From positions 1,860,001 to 1,924,000 of the forward strand of contig WHVY01000006.1 of NCBI GenBank assembly GCA_022266195.1: a stretch of DNA of 64,000 nt, written 5' to 3'. A program made the translations under genes and the position numbers. The stretch comes from Tetranychus cinnabarinus (lineage: Eukaryota > Arthropoda > Arachnida > Trombidiformes > Tetranychidae). Below are positions 21,301-32,003 of this stretch, one piece after another. Every line of letters starts with the position of its first letter. Within the stretch, counting starts at the first letter, position 1. The notes below the pieces were generated by a model. It was not told the DNA's origin and searched no databases. It saw nothing but the letters and a program-made list of their open reading frames with translations.

Positions 21301-21860
21301 CGTAAAGAGCTTCATCGAGGACATTTGGTATCTGCACAGTTACAATGAGACTGACATTTGTCTCAGATAAAATGGATCTCAACTGCACTTGAAATGAGTT
21401 TACTTCCTTTGTCAAGACACAATCGTACTATCGATATCTCTTGAGTAACTTTTGCAGACTTTTCATCCCAAATACTTCGCTTATTTGCAAGGTACAATTT
21501 ATTTTCGAAATGAATATAATCTGTCATGTTCCATTCTATAATGAACTTCCAATCATCTTTAAGCCAAGGTAAAAATCGACTTACAGAAACCTTTTCACTT
21601 TGATCATCGAAATACGACAATTCAATATAATTCCAATCAGGAATTGGTTTAGTTAAACTTGGATTGAATATTATTGGAACATGAAGAGCCTCATTATCAC
21701 CAAAAGCTATTATTGAATCACTCAATTCACCTGGATATGTCATTTCACTGATAATTCATTGATGTTTTAAAATAAAACAATTAATCATGTTTGGGTGTTC
21801 TGAATGAATATGATTTTTGAATCAAAAGACAAAATTGAAAGGTCTAAATTAGAAGGTGAA
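21301..21860 (-). pseudogene. Sema/PSI/IPT-like receptor pseudogene (5' half)
   Basis: The fragment matches residues about 1-25 and 80-260 of the 728-aa relative, with the stretch after the signal peptide deleted near 21760. A further deletion joins IHF to TNVSLIVT near 21360. Homology then stops at about 21300, where the CTCGCGA block begins. No domain downstream of the sema-like region is left. Confidence 0.75.
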
Positions 21861-22259
21861 TAAACGTGATTATTATAAATGATATGCATCATTATATATC
21901 TTGTATAATTCTTGATTCTTTTCAAATTAACTATCATATCCTAAAATTAAAAGTGAGTGGAAAGGAAGAAATTATAATACTGTCAACTACGAATTTTATT
22001 ATAATATATAATAATACTTCTATCGTAAGATTATAAAGGGTATGTACGATGTTTATGAACAAATTTAATCAGTTTTTTCAGATACTCTTTTTGAATATTA
22101 TTGACCTATTCAATATGCTTTCTTGACGATTTATTTGAGTCTATGATTCCATGAATTAAACTCTCACAAGACCATTTCTGAGTCGATTCTTGACCGAGTC
22201 GTCACATCAAAATTTTGCTAAACTTTGCAACGAATTGTTCACTCCTTTTTGGCTTTTTG
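21861..22259. other. Duplicated intergenic sequence
   Basis: Homologous to 7937-8330. No gene. Confidence 0.5.
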
Positions 22260-22960
22260 CATGACCATATTGTCCATTCAATTACCCATTCCACCAGCCA
22301 AAGATTTGTTTTCGCAAATAAACAATATTTAAATAGTACTTAGACACTTTAATCCATTAGCCATTTTAAGTTGATTTTTGTTAGTTAGTAAAACTATACG
22401 AACCAGAATAAAATGAAATAATGAATACCGTAAGGCCGCAAGCATCGAGAAAGAAAGAAATAGCAAGTTTCAACGTGTTCAAGATAGATTATGATGTTTC
22501 ACTCCATGTCAATAGAACCATTAGTAAAAAGTGCTTTTCTCAGTTGGGAACAATATTTAACGATCTAAAAGGAAAAGTGAAAAATTGAAATTTTGACATC
22601 AATTGATTCGGGATATTAAGTTACAAGTTTAATGTTTATGTTTCAAGTCTGGACTTTTTGGTTGAATAAAGGGTCGATAAATTGTATCGCCTTTCAATCT
22701 CGTAAAAATTTATGAACTTCAACGAAAAAAATTGATTGATTAGAATCCAGGAAAACCAGATAAAATAGACTAAAGTCAAGTGTTTTCTGGTTGAACCAAC
22801 GACCAGTGTTTAATCACCGAGGTAATGCGATAAACTGATAACTTCATTTGGAGTCATCAGTCACTAAATAAGTTAATTCGACCAGTTGGTAGTTTAGGTA
22901 ATGCCGAAAAGCAAGCTATCTATTAATGATTGATTAAACCATGTCTCAACTTGCTGGTGC
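22260..22960 (-). pseudogene. 7TM-like membrane gene, heavily deleted copy
   Basis: Only the end of the last exon (about 22260-22320) and scattered parts of exon 1 (about 22690-22930) remain. It sits in the expected place between two receptor copies. Confidence 0.6.
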
Positions 22961-23089
22961 TCGTCATAAAGCCCTCTGCATTCAAATGATAGTCATTGGT
23001 TAAATTGTAGCAACGAACTTGATCCTAAACTATGAAAAACGTAAATCGCGCAAAGCAAATTAATCAAGTTGCGAGAAATCGTTTGGTGA

Positions 23090-25216
23090 TTATTTTCGTT
23101 TTGATGAAAGTAATTTTCTTCGTGGATACATTTGACGACGTTCAAATCGCATTGTCATTCCAAGTGAATCCTGTTCCCTCAATGGATTATTTGTAATGGT
23201 TGAGTCGTCTAGTGTATCCATTGTTGAGGATACTATTGGCCCACTAACACGACTTTTAGCGCTTAAATTACTTTTCGTTTTTGAGTGAAAAAATTTTATG
23301 AACTTTGCATCACTGTGAGTACCAACGAATCGCTCCACTTTTCTTGGTCGAGAAACCTTTTTGAATCTATTTAAAAGTTCCTTATAAATCTTTCTATAAT
23401 AAAATATTAATGCGAATGAAGTGATAATCAAACATAAAAATAATAGTAAAATTATTATTAATGCGTAATCAGATTCAAAAATATGAACCTTGTCATCAGA
23501 TATAGCACTAATGATTGAAGTATCGGCATATCTATCATTTCGTAGACTAACATGGATATTAAATTTGCCCGATTTTGTTAAACTCATAGAGCAAATGATG
23601 AATAATTCATATATTATAATGTCATTGCAATGATCGTCACCAGCTTGGATAACTAGTTGCTCTTGATCCTCCTTAATCAGTGGCTTATCGAGTTCAATTG
23701 TTAGTATTGTTGGTGAAGAAGCTTCGAAGATTAAGGGGGAAATGTTGATGATTTTGAAGCAATGGTCGACTGTTAGTGTAGCTTTGTTTTTGGGTTGATC
23801 ATCACGAGTACAAATTGAATTTGACCAAATACAGTCAGAATAAAGTCCATACATAATACATTGAGTACAAGTTTTTAGATGTGAACACATTTCAATGGGA
23901 ATGAAAAAGGTTTGATTAGATTCTTTAGTTACGAAAAGAGCTCCGTGTGGACGTTTATTAGTATGAAAAACGACTTCACTGGATGCATTTATAAAAGAGG
24001 ACGACTTTGCAGAAAAACTCATGCATATTGGTTGTTCAGCGAAATCATATTCACAAATATCAGTTTGCAAAGGGTTATCCGGCATTATTATGCTCGCTGT
24101 ATCAAATGGATAGGGAAGTGCAACAAACTGTATCTTATGGGGTACAGTTAACCGAAAATTATAACGCGCATTAAGAGAAGCTGATAATTTTCCAGTTACA
24201 ACGAGACTGACATCTCTTGAAGGAACAATATTTTCCTTCGTTGAACAACTTTTATAAGAAGTCTTTTTACATTCACCGACTTCTGATCTTAAATGGGGTC
24301 GTAATAAAGTGATGTTACCAAAACCAGAGGCACAGTCATTTGCGGTTTCTTCAAACAATGAAACAAACTGGTCAATATAATAGACATAATAAGCTTTTGT
24401 ATTATCTGGAGGCTGTAATTGTGTTGTGTGCACTTGGTAACGAATGGTGTCATTATATAAAGGTTTAAAAAGGAAAACGAAAAACAAATCAATTATCTTG
24501 TTGGACTGGAACGCTTCTTGAGTAAAACGAATCTCAACTGCACTTGAAATAAGTTCTATTCCTTTGTCGAGACACAATCGTATTATTGATATCTCTTGAG
24601 TAACAGATTGATCATCATTGCTAATACTTCGCTTTATAAGAAGGTACAATTTATTGTCGAAATGAATATAATCTGTCATGTTCCATTCTATAATGAATTC
24701 ATAATCATCTTCTGACAGCCAAGGTAAATATCGTCTTACAGAAACCTTTTCATTTTCAGCATCGAAATGCAACAATTCAATATAGTTCCATTTAGGAATT
24801 GGTTCAAATAAACCTGGATTCTTTATTGTTGGAACATGAAGAGCTTCATTGTCACCAAAAGCTATAATTGAGCCACTCAATTCATCAGCATATTCCATTC
24901 CCCTGATAATTTCTTGATTAATCAGAATATACGGTTTGTTTTCATGGACAAACATCAAGCGATCTTTTTTGAAATCGACCACTTTCCAATTGAGGATGTC
25001 GAACACATTAGCTACACTTGTTGGAATATCAATTGTTATTGTTTTACCAGCCACATAAATACCATAAGATGTTGTGTGATTAGTGGGATTCGTCAAGAAA
25101 ACACTGTCATGTGTTTTATAATAAAACATTGAATCATGTTTGGGTGTTCTGAATAAATATGTTTTTTGAATCAAAAGACAAAATTGAAAGGTCCATATTA
25201 GAAGGTGAAAAAACAT
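23090..25216 (-). CDS. Single-pass membrane protein with sema-, PSI- and IPT-like ectodomain, second intact copy
   Basis: One open frame of 708 aa starts at ATG 25216. Order as in the 5750-7936 relative: signal peptide (MFFHLLIWTFQFCLLIQ), sema-like region with SIIRLCLDKG and LFEETANDCASG, and PSI-like CSHLKTCTQC-(8)-DCIW. Then come IPT-like NISPLIFEASSPTILTI with GDDHC, one transmembrane helix (YALIIILLLFLCLIITSFALIF) and a basic tail of about 95 residues rich in Arg/Lys and Ser/Thr. It is closer to the nonsense-mutated copy at 9777-12118 than to 5750-7936, indicating block duplication. Cysteines of the PSI-like and IPT-like parts are conserved, so the fold is probably kept. No cytoplasmic catalytic domain is seen. 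Function unknown. Confidence 0.7.
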   Translation of the reverse strand: MFFHLLIWTFQFCLLIQKTYLFRTPKHDSMFYYKTHDSVFLTNPTNHTTSYGIYVAGKTITIDIPTSVANVFDILNWKVVDFKKDRLMFVHENKPYILINQEIIRGMEYADELSGSIIAFGDNEALHVPTIKNPGLFEPIPKWNYIELLHFDAENEKVSVRRYLPWLSEDDYEFIIEWNMTDYIHFDNKLYLLIKRSISNDDQSVTQEISIIRLCLDKGIELISSAVEIRFTQEAFQSNKIIDLFFVFLFKPLYNDTIRYQVHTTQLQPPDNTKAYYVYYIDQFVSLFEETANDCASGFGNITLLRPHLRSEVGECKKTSYKSCSTKENIVPSRDVSLVVTGKLSASLNARYNFRLTVPHKIQFVALPYPFDTASIIMPDNPLQTDICEYDFAEQPICMSFSAKSSSFINASSEVVFHTNKRPHGALFVTKESNQTFFIPIEMCSHLKTCTQCIMYGLYSDCIWSNSICTRDDQPKNKATLTVDHCFKIINISPLIFEASSPTILTIELDKPLIKEDQEQLVIQAGDDHCNDIIIYELFIICSMSLTKSGKFNIHVSLRNDRYADTSIISAISDDKVHIFESDYALIIILLLFLCLIITSFALIFYYRKIYKELLNRFKKVSRPRKVERFVGTHSDAKFIKFFHSKTKSNLSAKSRVSGPIVSSTMDTLDDSTITNNPLREQDSLGMTMRFERRQMYPRRKLLSSKRK

Positions 25217-25559
25217 GACTATTATAAATGATATGCCACATTATATAATTCTTGATTACTTTCAAAGCAACTATCATATCCTAATATTGCCATTTAAAAA
25301 AGAGTGAAAAGGAAGAAATTATATTCTCGTCAACTACGTATTTTGCTACTTCTATCGTAAGATTACATGTAGAGTTGCTAGAATTTGAATTTATCCAACA
25401 AGAAGCTCAGCAACAGAATACCGATTATCTTTCGAGTTGACTGGATACAGTTTACTCGTACTCTGCTCTATTCAAAAATTGTTCAAACATTCAATTTGCA
25501 AAAATCCAAAGGCCCAAATTTCAGACAGTAAATTAAAATAAATGAGTGAAAATTTTCCT
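25217..25559. other. Duplicated intergenic sequence
   Basis: Collinear with 12119-12480. No gene. Confidence 0.5.
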
Positions 25560-27015
25560 ATCCCAAGAATAAGTTCTTGCATGTCCATTCAATGACCCAT
25601 TCTACCAGACAAGGATGCAATTAGAAGAAGAAGATTTGTTATGTTTTCGCAAAGAACTTGAAATAAACAATACTCAGAATACCTGAATTACTTACGAGGG
25701 AAGTATCCCAAGTGGTACGCTCATTTTCGATTTTTTTGGGTTCATATTGTAAAAGCCAAAATACTGTCTAATAATTTTGGATCCTCTACAATACAAACCC
25801 AAAAAAATCGAAAATGGGCGTACAACTTGGGATACTTCCCTTGTTAGACACTTCAATCCACCAGTCATTGTTAAGTTAATTTTGTTTAGTTGATATAAAA
25901 TTGGTAAACTATTCGAACCATAATGAAATGAAATAATGAATATCGTAAGGCCCCAAATATGGTAAAGAAATAGCGATTTTCAACGTGTTCGAGATAGATT
26001 ATGATGTTTAGTTTCATGTCAATAGAACCATTAGTAGAAAGTGCTTTTCTCAGTTGAGAACAATATTTACTGATCTGAATGGAAAAGCGAAAAATTGAAA
26101 TTTTAACGTCAACTAATTTCGCGATATTAGGTTACAAGTTTAATGTTTTAGTTTTTGTTTCAAATCTGGACTAAATGGTTAAATAAAGATCGATAAATTG
26201 TCTCGCCATTCAATTTGAAGTTATAAGTAATACCTTATGCTGTCTATAGGCACCAAGGATTCCATATAATCCATATCCAGGAATAAGAACTGATTGACTA
26301 TAATTTAAAATTGATAGCTTCCGATGGCTACAATACTATTCCAATCTTCACCTTTCTCATAACTTCTAAGTCCAACTATCAAGTTATCCTTTTCACTGGT
26401 TAAGTGTTTGCCAAAAAGATAGACTGAGAAGCCAAAAAGAGGACCAAAGTTAGCAGCATTACCAAGCACAACTAAACCTCCAACGGCTGTGATGAGCAAC
26501 CAGAAGACCAAGTAAATGATAAACTGTGATGGATAAATAAAGAGCGAAGGTGTGCCACAAAGGAAAGCAGCTAAACCACCAAGAATATACGAAAAGTGAC
26601 TCAATTTGATAAAGTATTTGTGTACAATTGTTGGTAAACCAGAATGTGGGTGAACTTTGGTTGAACCAAATTGATCAAAAATGACTCCAATGGAAACCCA
26701 TTTTTGCAGTGAAGGTTTAAACTGTGAAACATAAAGTGCCAGTGAACAAGTAAATGCACAGGAAAAACCAAAATATATTAAAGTCAAGTGTTTTCTGGTT
26801 GCACCAACAACCAGTGTTAAATCACCGAGGTAATAGGATAAACTGGTAACTTCACTTTGACTCAGGTTAATCAGTTGTTTGATCATATTTGTTAGGCAAA
26901 CGGCAAATGATAATGGGAAAAACAACTTGAAAGACTTGGATTCATCAGTCACTAAATAGGTTAAATCAACCAGTTGATAGTTTAGGTAACGACGAAAACC
27001 AGGATATCTATTCAT
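25560..27015 (-). pseudogene. 7TM-like membrane gene, internally deleted copy
   Basis: ATG 27015 and the first about 220 residues are almost identical to the intact gene at 13864, with a small deletion at GWFSAA/GFSCA. After YEKGEDWNSIVAIGSYQF a stop follows and the last two helices are deleted; the GAYRQHK end reappears at about 26232. The last exon persists at 25570-25665. The surviving region matches the other unit so closely that duplication was recent. Confidence 0.8.
25695..25843. mobile_element. MITE (149 bp) with TTA target duplication, PIF/Harbinger-like
   Basis: The ends are CGAGGGAAGTATCCCAAG and its complement, with arms of about 50 bp including CGATTTTTTTGGGTT. The flanks are TTA at 25692-25694 and 25844-25846. 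Paralogous sites near 5400, 12630 and 22340 show a single uninterrupted TTA-type sequence. No coding capacity. Confidence 0.8.
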
Positions 27016-27206
27016 TGTAAGTCTTGTCCGAGTCGACTATTAAACCATGATTTACTTTTCTGGTGCTCGTCGTGTAGCCTAAGACATTCAAATGGCAGTC
27101 ATTGGTTAAATTTTAAAATTAATTTTAAATGTTATTGCATTTGCTCAATGGAATTGAAAATTTCAACTTTTGGGAAACGAATCGACTTAGTTCGTCATTT
27201 GTCTAA

Positions 27207-27744
27207 CAAGGGAAGTAACCTCGTTGGTACGGGCAGATCGAAATGAAAGTGGGTTTAATGGAAAGCCCATGTCAGAAAACCCTTAAAAACACTAATCTCC
27301 CGTGGAGGAAATCGATCTGAAAAAAGTTACAGGGTCGCAAATTCGAAAAAATAGCAAAAAACCGCATAAATGTTTGTATTGAAGCTTCATTTTAAAGAAA
27401 GTTTTTTTTCATATTTGAATTTTATCTAGAAATTTTTAGCGACTGTTTTCGTGGTTTTTTGCGATTTTTTCGAAAACAAAAAACTTGAGGAATAAATTGA
27501 TGCCAGATTTGCATCCCCATGATCAAATGCACCTAAATAGTTTAGTTTGATAAAAATATCTATCTCTACTTCGATTTTATTAGTCATTTTGGCCTCCGTG
27601 ATTAAAACATTCGCGACCCTGTAACTTTTTTCAGATCGATTTTCTCCACGGGAGATTAGTGTTTTTAAGGGTTTTCTGACACGGGCTTTCCATTAAACCC
27701 ACTTTTATTTTGATCTGCCCGTACCAACGAGGTTACTTCCGAAT
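27207..27744. mobile_element. MITE (538 bp) with TAA target duplication, PIF/Harbinger-like
   Basis: The arms (about 27211-27335 and 27615-27740) start GGAAGTAACCTCGTTGGTAC and are near-perfect inverted copies. TAA at 27204-27206 is repeated at 27745-27747. The empty site with a single TAA is at 14036-14038 in the duplicated segment, so the insertion post-dates the duplication. Terminal GGAAGTA is shared with the 25695-25843 element. Confidence 0.85.
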
Positions 27745-28560
27745 TAAGTTAATTATCGAATCGATTTTTTATTTCTTAATGCCTTTGTTTACCAATTTAT
27801 GTAATCAATTTGAAACATGAACTTTTCTCATTGTTTTTACCTTATTCTCGTCATTCTTGCCTTTTCATGTCAACCAAAAACAATTTTTAAATCGTTTTTT
27901 ACTTCGATTAATCAACTTTTCATAATTCCCAACAAAATAAATGGTCGTTAAATTAACCATAACATGCATATTTCAAATGTATCATTTGCATACCTTCATT
28001 GATTCATGTTTTTACAAGCATTTCTTTTCTCTAAATTTGTTAAAGATTCATTAAGATTACTCTGAAGATCAATAAAATAGGAACATTAAGGATTACGTCT
28101 TGAAAATTGATTTCGAGTTTGAAAATCAATTCATTGATGTTGTTGCTGTTGAACCTTTGCTATTCCTATTCATCTTCAACTGAACTAATTTTCTGATTAA
28201 CATTAAAAGGCATTAAACTGTTGAAAAAATTCGTCATTGCACATCATGAAAAACACTATCTTTTTCGATGCTGTACAATTTTTCAATGTTCGAGAAAGCA
28301 TCTCCATGTTATTTTTTTTCTTGTATTTTCATCTTTTTTATATTTTGTTTTCAGTTTCACTGATCAGTTATGACGTCTTATAGCTTCATTGAGTCAATTA
28401 AAGGTTACGATCTATAAGTGTATTCAATGTGACCAAAGGTCAGTCGAAAGAATCAATCAAAAGAAAATAATTTTATTGTCAATCTCAAAATGAATATTAA
28501 TATAAAACAAATGTTCATTGATTAGTGAGAGATCTTGCTCATTCAGAATAACAAATCGAA
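27745..28560. other. Intergenic, duplicate of 14039-14860
   Basis: No gene is seen. It leads into the promoter of the DEG/ENaC gene. Confidence 0.6.
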
Positions 28561-28564
28561 AATG

Positions 28565-28573
28565 TATAAAAAT
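28565..28573 (+). promoter_or_regulatory. TATA box of the first DEG/ENaC gene
   Basis: TATAAAAAT lies 78 bp before the ATG. The same box sits at 53245 (78 bp), 55691 (86 bp) and 14868 (74 bp) before the other family members, with a shared TTGCTCATTCA block about 40 bp upstream. Confidence 0.6.
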
Positions 28574-28642
28574 AAGTCCTTTTTGTATGATTAATAATGT
28601 TTTTTTAGTTAGTGGAAAAAGTTGATTCACACTTCAGTCGAG

Positions 28643-29812
28643 ATGCAGAAACTGTTGAACATCAAGTTTCTAAAAAGTAAATCAAAGATTTGGATTTGCT
28701 GTTTTATTTTATGTGCTTGTCAATCGATTGATTTGATCAACAATTTTATTCAATTTGATGTTCGAACCGAAATCATTTACAACTTTTCTCAGCCACTTGA
28801 AGTTCCAGATGTAGATTTCTTCTTTCCAATGGTTACTGTATTGAATTTCAGTGCGTTTTATCACCGGCGTCCAACTGAACTGGTTCATTGGTGTAAGATT
28901 CTATTCAACAAACCAAATGTAACGATAAACTCGGTTCAAGAATTTGATCAGCATTGTTCCAATCTGAGTTTGTTGATAGGTCAATCCAGTACATGGTTAC
29001 CAGCACTGTTAACAGTTGGCGATGTTGAAGAGTTGACTCAAGATCCGAGGGAACTTATTGATGAAATTTACACTTTCGATAACATTCGAAAAAATTTGTT
29101 TGATACAAAAATATGCGCTAAAAAACGTTTTCTCAATGGATACGGTCTTTTGGTTCGAATATCTTGTCGCAATGGTTCCCTTCCATTTACAAGAGAAAAC
29201 ACAAGTGGTCTCGGTGGTAACAATTTTATCCTCAGTATTAAAAATCGAATCAAACGACCCTTTGGATTTCGATTATCCTCTAGTAAAAGAATTGTGAATC
29301 AAGGCAGTCAATATATTTACATTGACCCACCAACCGATAAATATTATACTGTTGCTTCATACTTTACTCGACAAGTGACGACCAGTTTACCTTGGCCATA
29401 CAAAACTAAATGCCTTCATTACGATAAGGATAAAACTATGACCGATTGTTTGAACAGTCATCTAATTAATCAATCTAATCAAGCAATCACTATTGACTCT
29501 GTTGCACCGTTTAAATTTTATCCCAAAAAAGCTCGATTCACAAATGGATTACTAGATTCTACTGGTGCTTTCATGAACTTCTTAAACCAATGCAGTAAAC
29601 TTATTGATAAATCTGAATGTTATGAGGTTAATTATTATACAAGTGCTAAAATTTACATTGATCAAGAATATTCTAAGTCTTCATGCATGTTTAAAGTCGA
29701 TATACCTATTAATCCAGACGTGTACTTCATTGCACATGAAAAATTGACACTTATTGAACTTTTAGTTGCTTTACATATATATAGTGTTTTGGGAGTCTAT
29801 TTTGGTGAGTAG
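28643..29812 (+). pseudogene. DEG/ENaC sodium-channel gene, 5' part, disrupted by Polinton insertion
   Basis: The frame runs from ATG 28643. The first transmembrane helix (IWICCFILCACQSIDLI) is followed by FFPMVTVLNFSAF, matching the FPAVTICN signature after TM1 of degenerin/ENaC channels. A large Cys-containing extracellular loop follows, and the start of TM2 (LTLIELLVAL-(6)-SVLGVYFG). The Polinton begins at 29808 and its terminal repeat supplies GAG TAG, so translation would stop after TM2 is half made. The missing 3' part is at 47771-47919 and is open. By homology the start is ATG 28643, not any upstream in-frame codon. Closest to the 55777 gene in its body. Confidence 0.85.
29802..29807 (+). 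repeat. 6-bp target-site duplication, left (TTGGTG)
   Basis: TTGGTG immediately precedes the element end AGTAGACTATAA and is repeated at 47771-47776. Six base pairs is the Polinton/Maverick norm. Confidence 0.95.
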
Positions 29813-29957
29813 ACTATAAGCAGCCCACTCTGGCACACTGTGCTAGCACAACTTGACCTTTTTCCAGGAAAAAGGTCAACTTGTGCTAGCACACTGTTCC
29901 AGAGATGGCTGCTTGAGAAAGAGGAGAAAGAGGAAAAGAAAGAGGAGAAAGAGAACC
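29808..29957 (+). repeat. Left terminal inverted repeat with internal palindrome
   Basis: This is the imperfect inverted copy of 47621-47770. Bases about 29819-29910 themselves form a near-perfect palindrome centred in TTTTTCCAGGAAAAA, with TGTGCTAGCACA at 29839-29850 and 29882-29893. A further TGTGCTAGCACA lies just inside at 29992-30003. Inner sequence is GA-rich. Confidence 0.9.
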
Positions 29958-30461
29958 AAGTTAAAGATGAAGGTGAAGATGAAGGTCAATGTGTGCTAGC
30001 ACACTTTTGGAGAAAAAGCTTCTTTGAGAAAGAGAAGAAAGAGAAATCGAAAGAGGAGAAAGAGAATTAAGATGAATGTGAAGATGAATTAATGTGAATG
30101 TGAGAAATTCCATCCTAATGATTTCCAAAGAAATTAGGCAATTATAAAATTACTGATAACTATTATGTGTTTCAGCTTTCTATGCATTAAAAGTTACAAA
30201 AAACAATTTTCTATTTTTAGTAGTCAATTAATCAATGATCAATTAGTGAACAACTTTGACTGGCCAATTTTTAAAAGGAGGCAGACCTTAAAAACAACTC
30301 ATAATCATTGAATAATATACAAAACATTGTTTTGAGGCGGAGTTGCTCATCTCCACCCACTTTACAATGGAATAAAAGTCGAGAAAATTGCTTGGAAACT
30401 TCATTCAATCACATTTCGAAGTAATTTTCAGTAAAGAAAATCTCGAAATTTGAATTCAACA
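29958..30461. other. Left subterminal region and promoter area of the IAP gene
   Basis: The GA-rich tract ends at about 30090. AATAAAAG at 30371-30378 is a possible TATA-like element 84 bp before ATG 30462. No gene is supported. Confidence 0.4.
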
Positions 30462-31870
30462 ATGAATGAATCAACTGTGAGTGAAGAGGAAAGGCGAGCA
30501 ATCGACCAATTCAGAATTGTCCTACGTGAAGCTTTAGAGGCTAGTCCAATGAATAATTATTATGATAGAGTACACGTTTTATTGTACAATAGACAGGCTC
30601 TGTTGAGAGAATGGATTGAGATTTCAACTATGAACGTGCTGCAAGCAATTGCTAATCATCAAGAGGCGCAAACTGAAAATCAACAAGAGGAACAACAGCC
30701 ATCAGGTGAAATGTCAGATACATTAACAAGGCATTTGAGAACTTACATTAGAGAAAGAGTGACTAACCAATCAATGAGAGGTAGAATTACAAGAAATCGA
30801 GAATGGGGACTTGGATTAACACTTTTAGATCTAGATAATCAAATACAGTTATTCATCCCACTGGAAAGAGTTCTTGATGCTGAGCAAGCTGATGATGCCG
30901 AGGAAGAAGAAGTAAGCGACACTGAATCAAGTGAATATGAGGAACCTATTAATCAAAATGTGAGAAATTCAACACCAAATGATAATTACAGAGAAATGTT
31001 AGTAAATGAAATGGAAAGTGAAGGCGAAAGTGAAAGTGACATCAATGAACGTGATACTGAGGAAGGTTCAGAAGAAACTGAGCGTTTAATATATCGAACA
31101 AGACTTGAAGAGAGACTTGCAAATCTTTACAATAAGGAGACTGCGTTCTTTCGAGTAATAAGGACGCGAGATGAATATGAAAAAGGACTGCCATCTGGTG
31201 TTGAACATAAAATTCCAGCGGCTGCCTCAACCCATAAATTTTTACTTCTGCGAACAGCAAACTTTGTTAGACTTTCTGATCTTTCAAGGATGGCAATGGC
31301 TTTTCCAGACATGAAGTCGAAGGATGCAAGGATTGCAACTTTTGCAAGTCATGATGGACATGTAATCAAGGAAATAACCCCAGAAAAATATGCAGAAGCG
31401 GGTTTCTTTTCTTACGGTAACTTGAATTCTTATACTAATGAACATTTTGTCAAATTTCAAATATTAACCTACTTTTCTCAATTTCTTATTTAAATTCAGG
31501 TGAACATGATGCAGTAACATGTTACTATTGCGCTGGAACAATAGCAAATTGGCTACCAAACGATGATCCTTGGAATATTCATGCACATCTTTTTCCGGAT
31601 TGTATGTTTGTCTATTTGAAAAGAGGAAAAAACTTCATCAATCTCCAAGTTGCGAGAATTCAACCTGTCTCTTCCTATGAACCAGCAAAACCTGTCGATG
31701 ATGACAAATCACGTTATGAGTGTAAAATTTGCTTTTCCGCTGAAATAAGTGTAGTTTTTAAACCATGTGAGCACATGATTACTTGTTATGATTGTGCACC
31801 TCAATTCAATAAATGTCCTTGGTGTAAAGCAACGATTTTCACTGCTGTAAGATGTATTGTATCAACCTAA
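30462..31870 (+). CDS. Inhibitor-of-apoptosis homologue, single BIR plus RING, two exons
   Basis: Exon 1 is 30462-31416 and exon 2 is 31500-31870. The donor is TACG/GTAACT and the acceptor TTTAAATTCAG/GTGAAC. The join restores the BIR core across the intron, with Gly at the junction, and gives 441 aa. Residues 1-280 are polar and acidic (EEEVSDTESSEYEE) with no known fold. A BIR domain begins at about 290 (RIATF), continues AEAGFFSYG and then CYYC-(16)-H-(6)-C, the zinc ligands of BIR domains. A C-terminal RING lies at about 393-431 (CKIC, PCEH, CYDC, CPWC), like the ubiquitin-ligase RING of cellular and baculovirus IAPs. IAPs block caspases or ubiquitinate pro-death proteins; the natural inference is suppression of host apoptosis. 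First gene from the left end. Confidence 0.85.
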
Positions 31871-31941
31871 TACTTGTGTTTTATGTTTTTTTTGTCATTA
31901 AAAATGTTTAACGTTACTTTTCTTGTTTATTTTTGTCCGCG

Positions 31942-31950
31942 TATATAAAT
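31942..31950 (+). promoter_or_regulatory. TATA box upstream of small membrane ORF / TBP-like gene
   Basis: TATATAAAT lies 62 bp before ATG 32004, in the short gap after the IAP stop. Confidence 0.55.
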
Positions 31951-32003
31951 TGCAATCTTCAAAGAAAAGATCTCATTTAGTTTTTTGTTATTAGTGAATC
32001 AAG

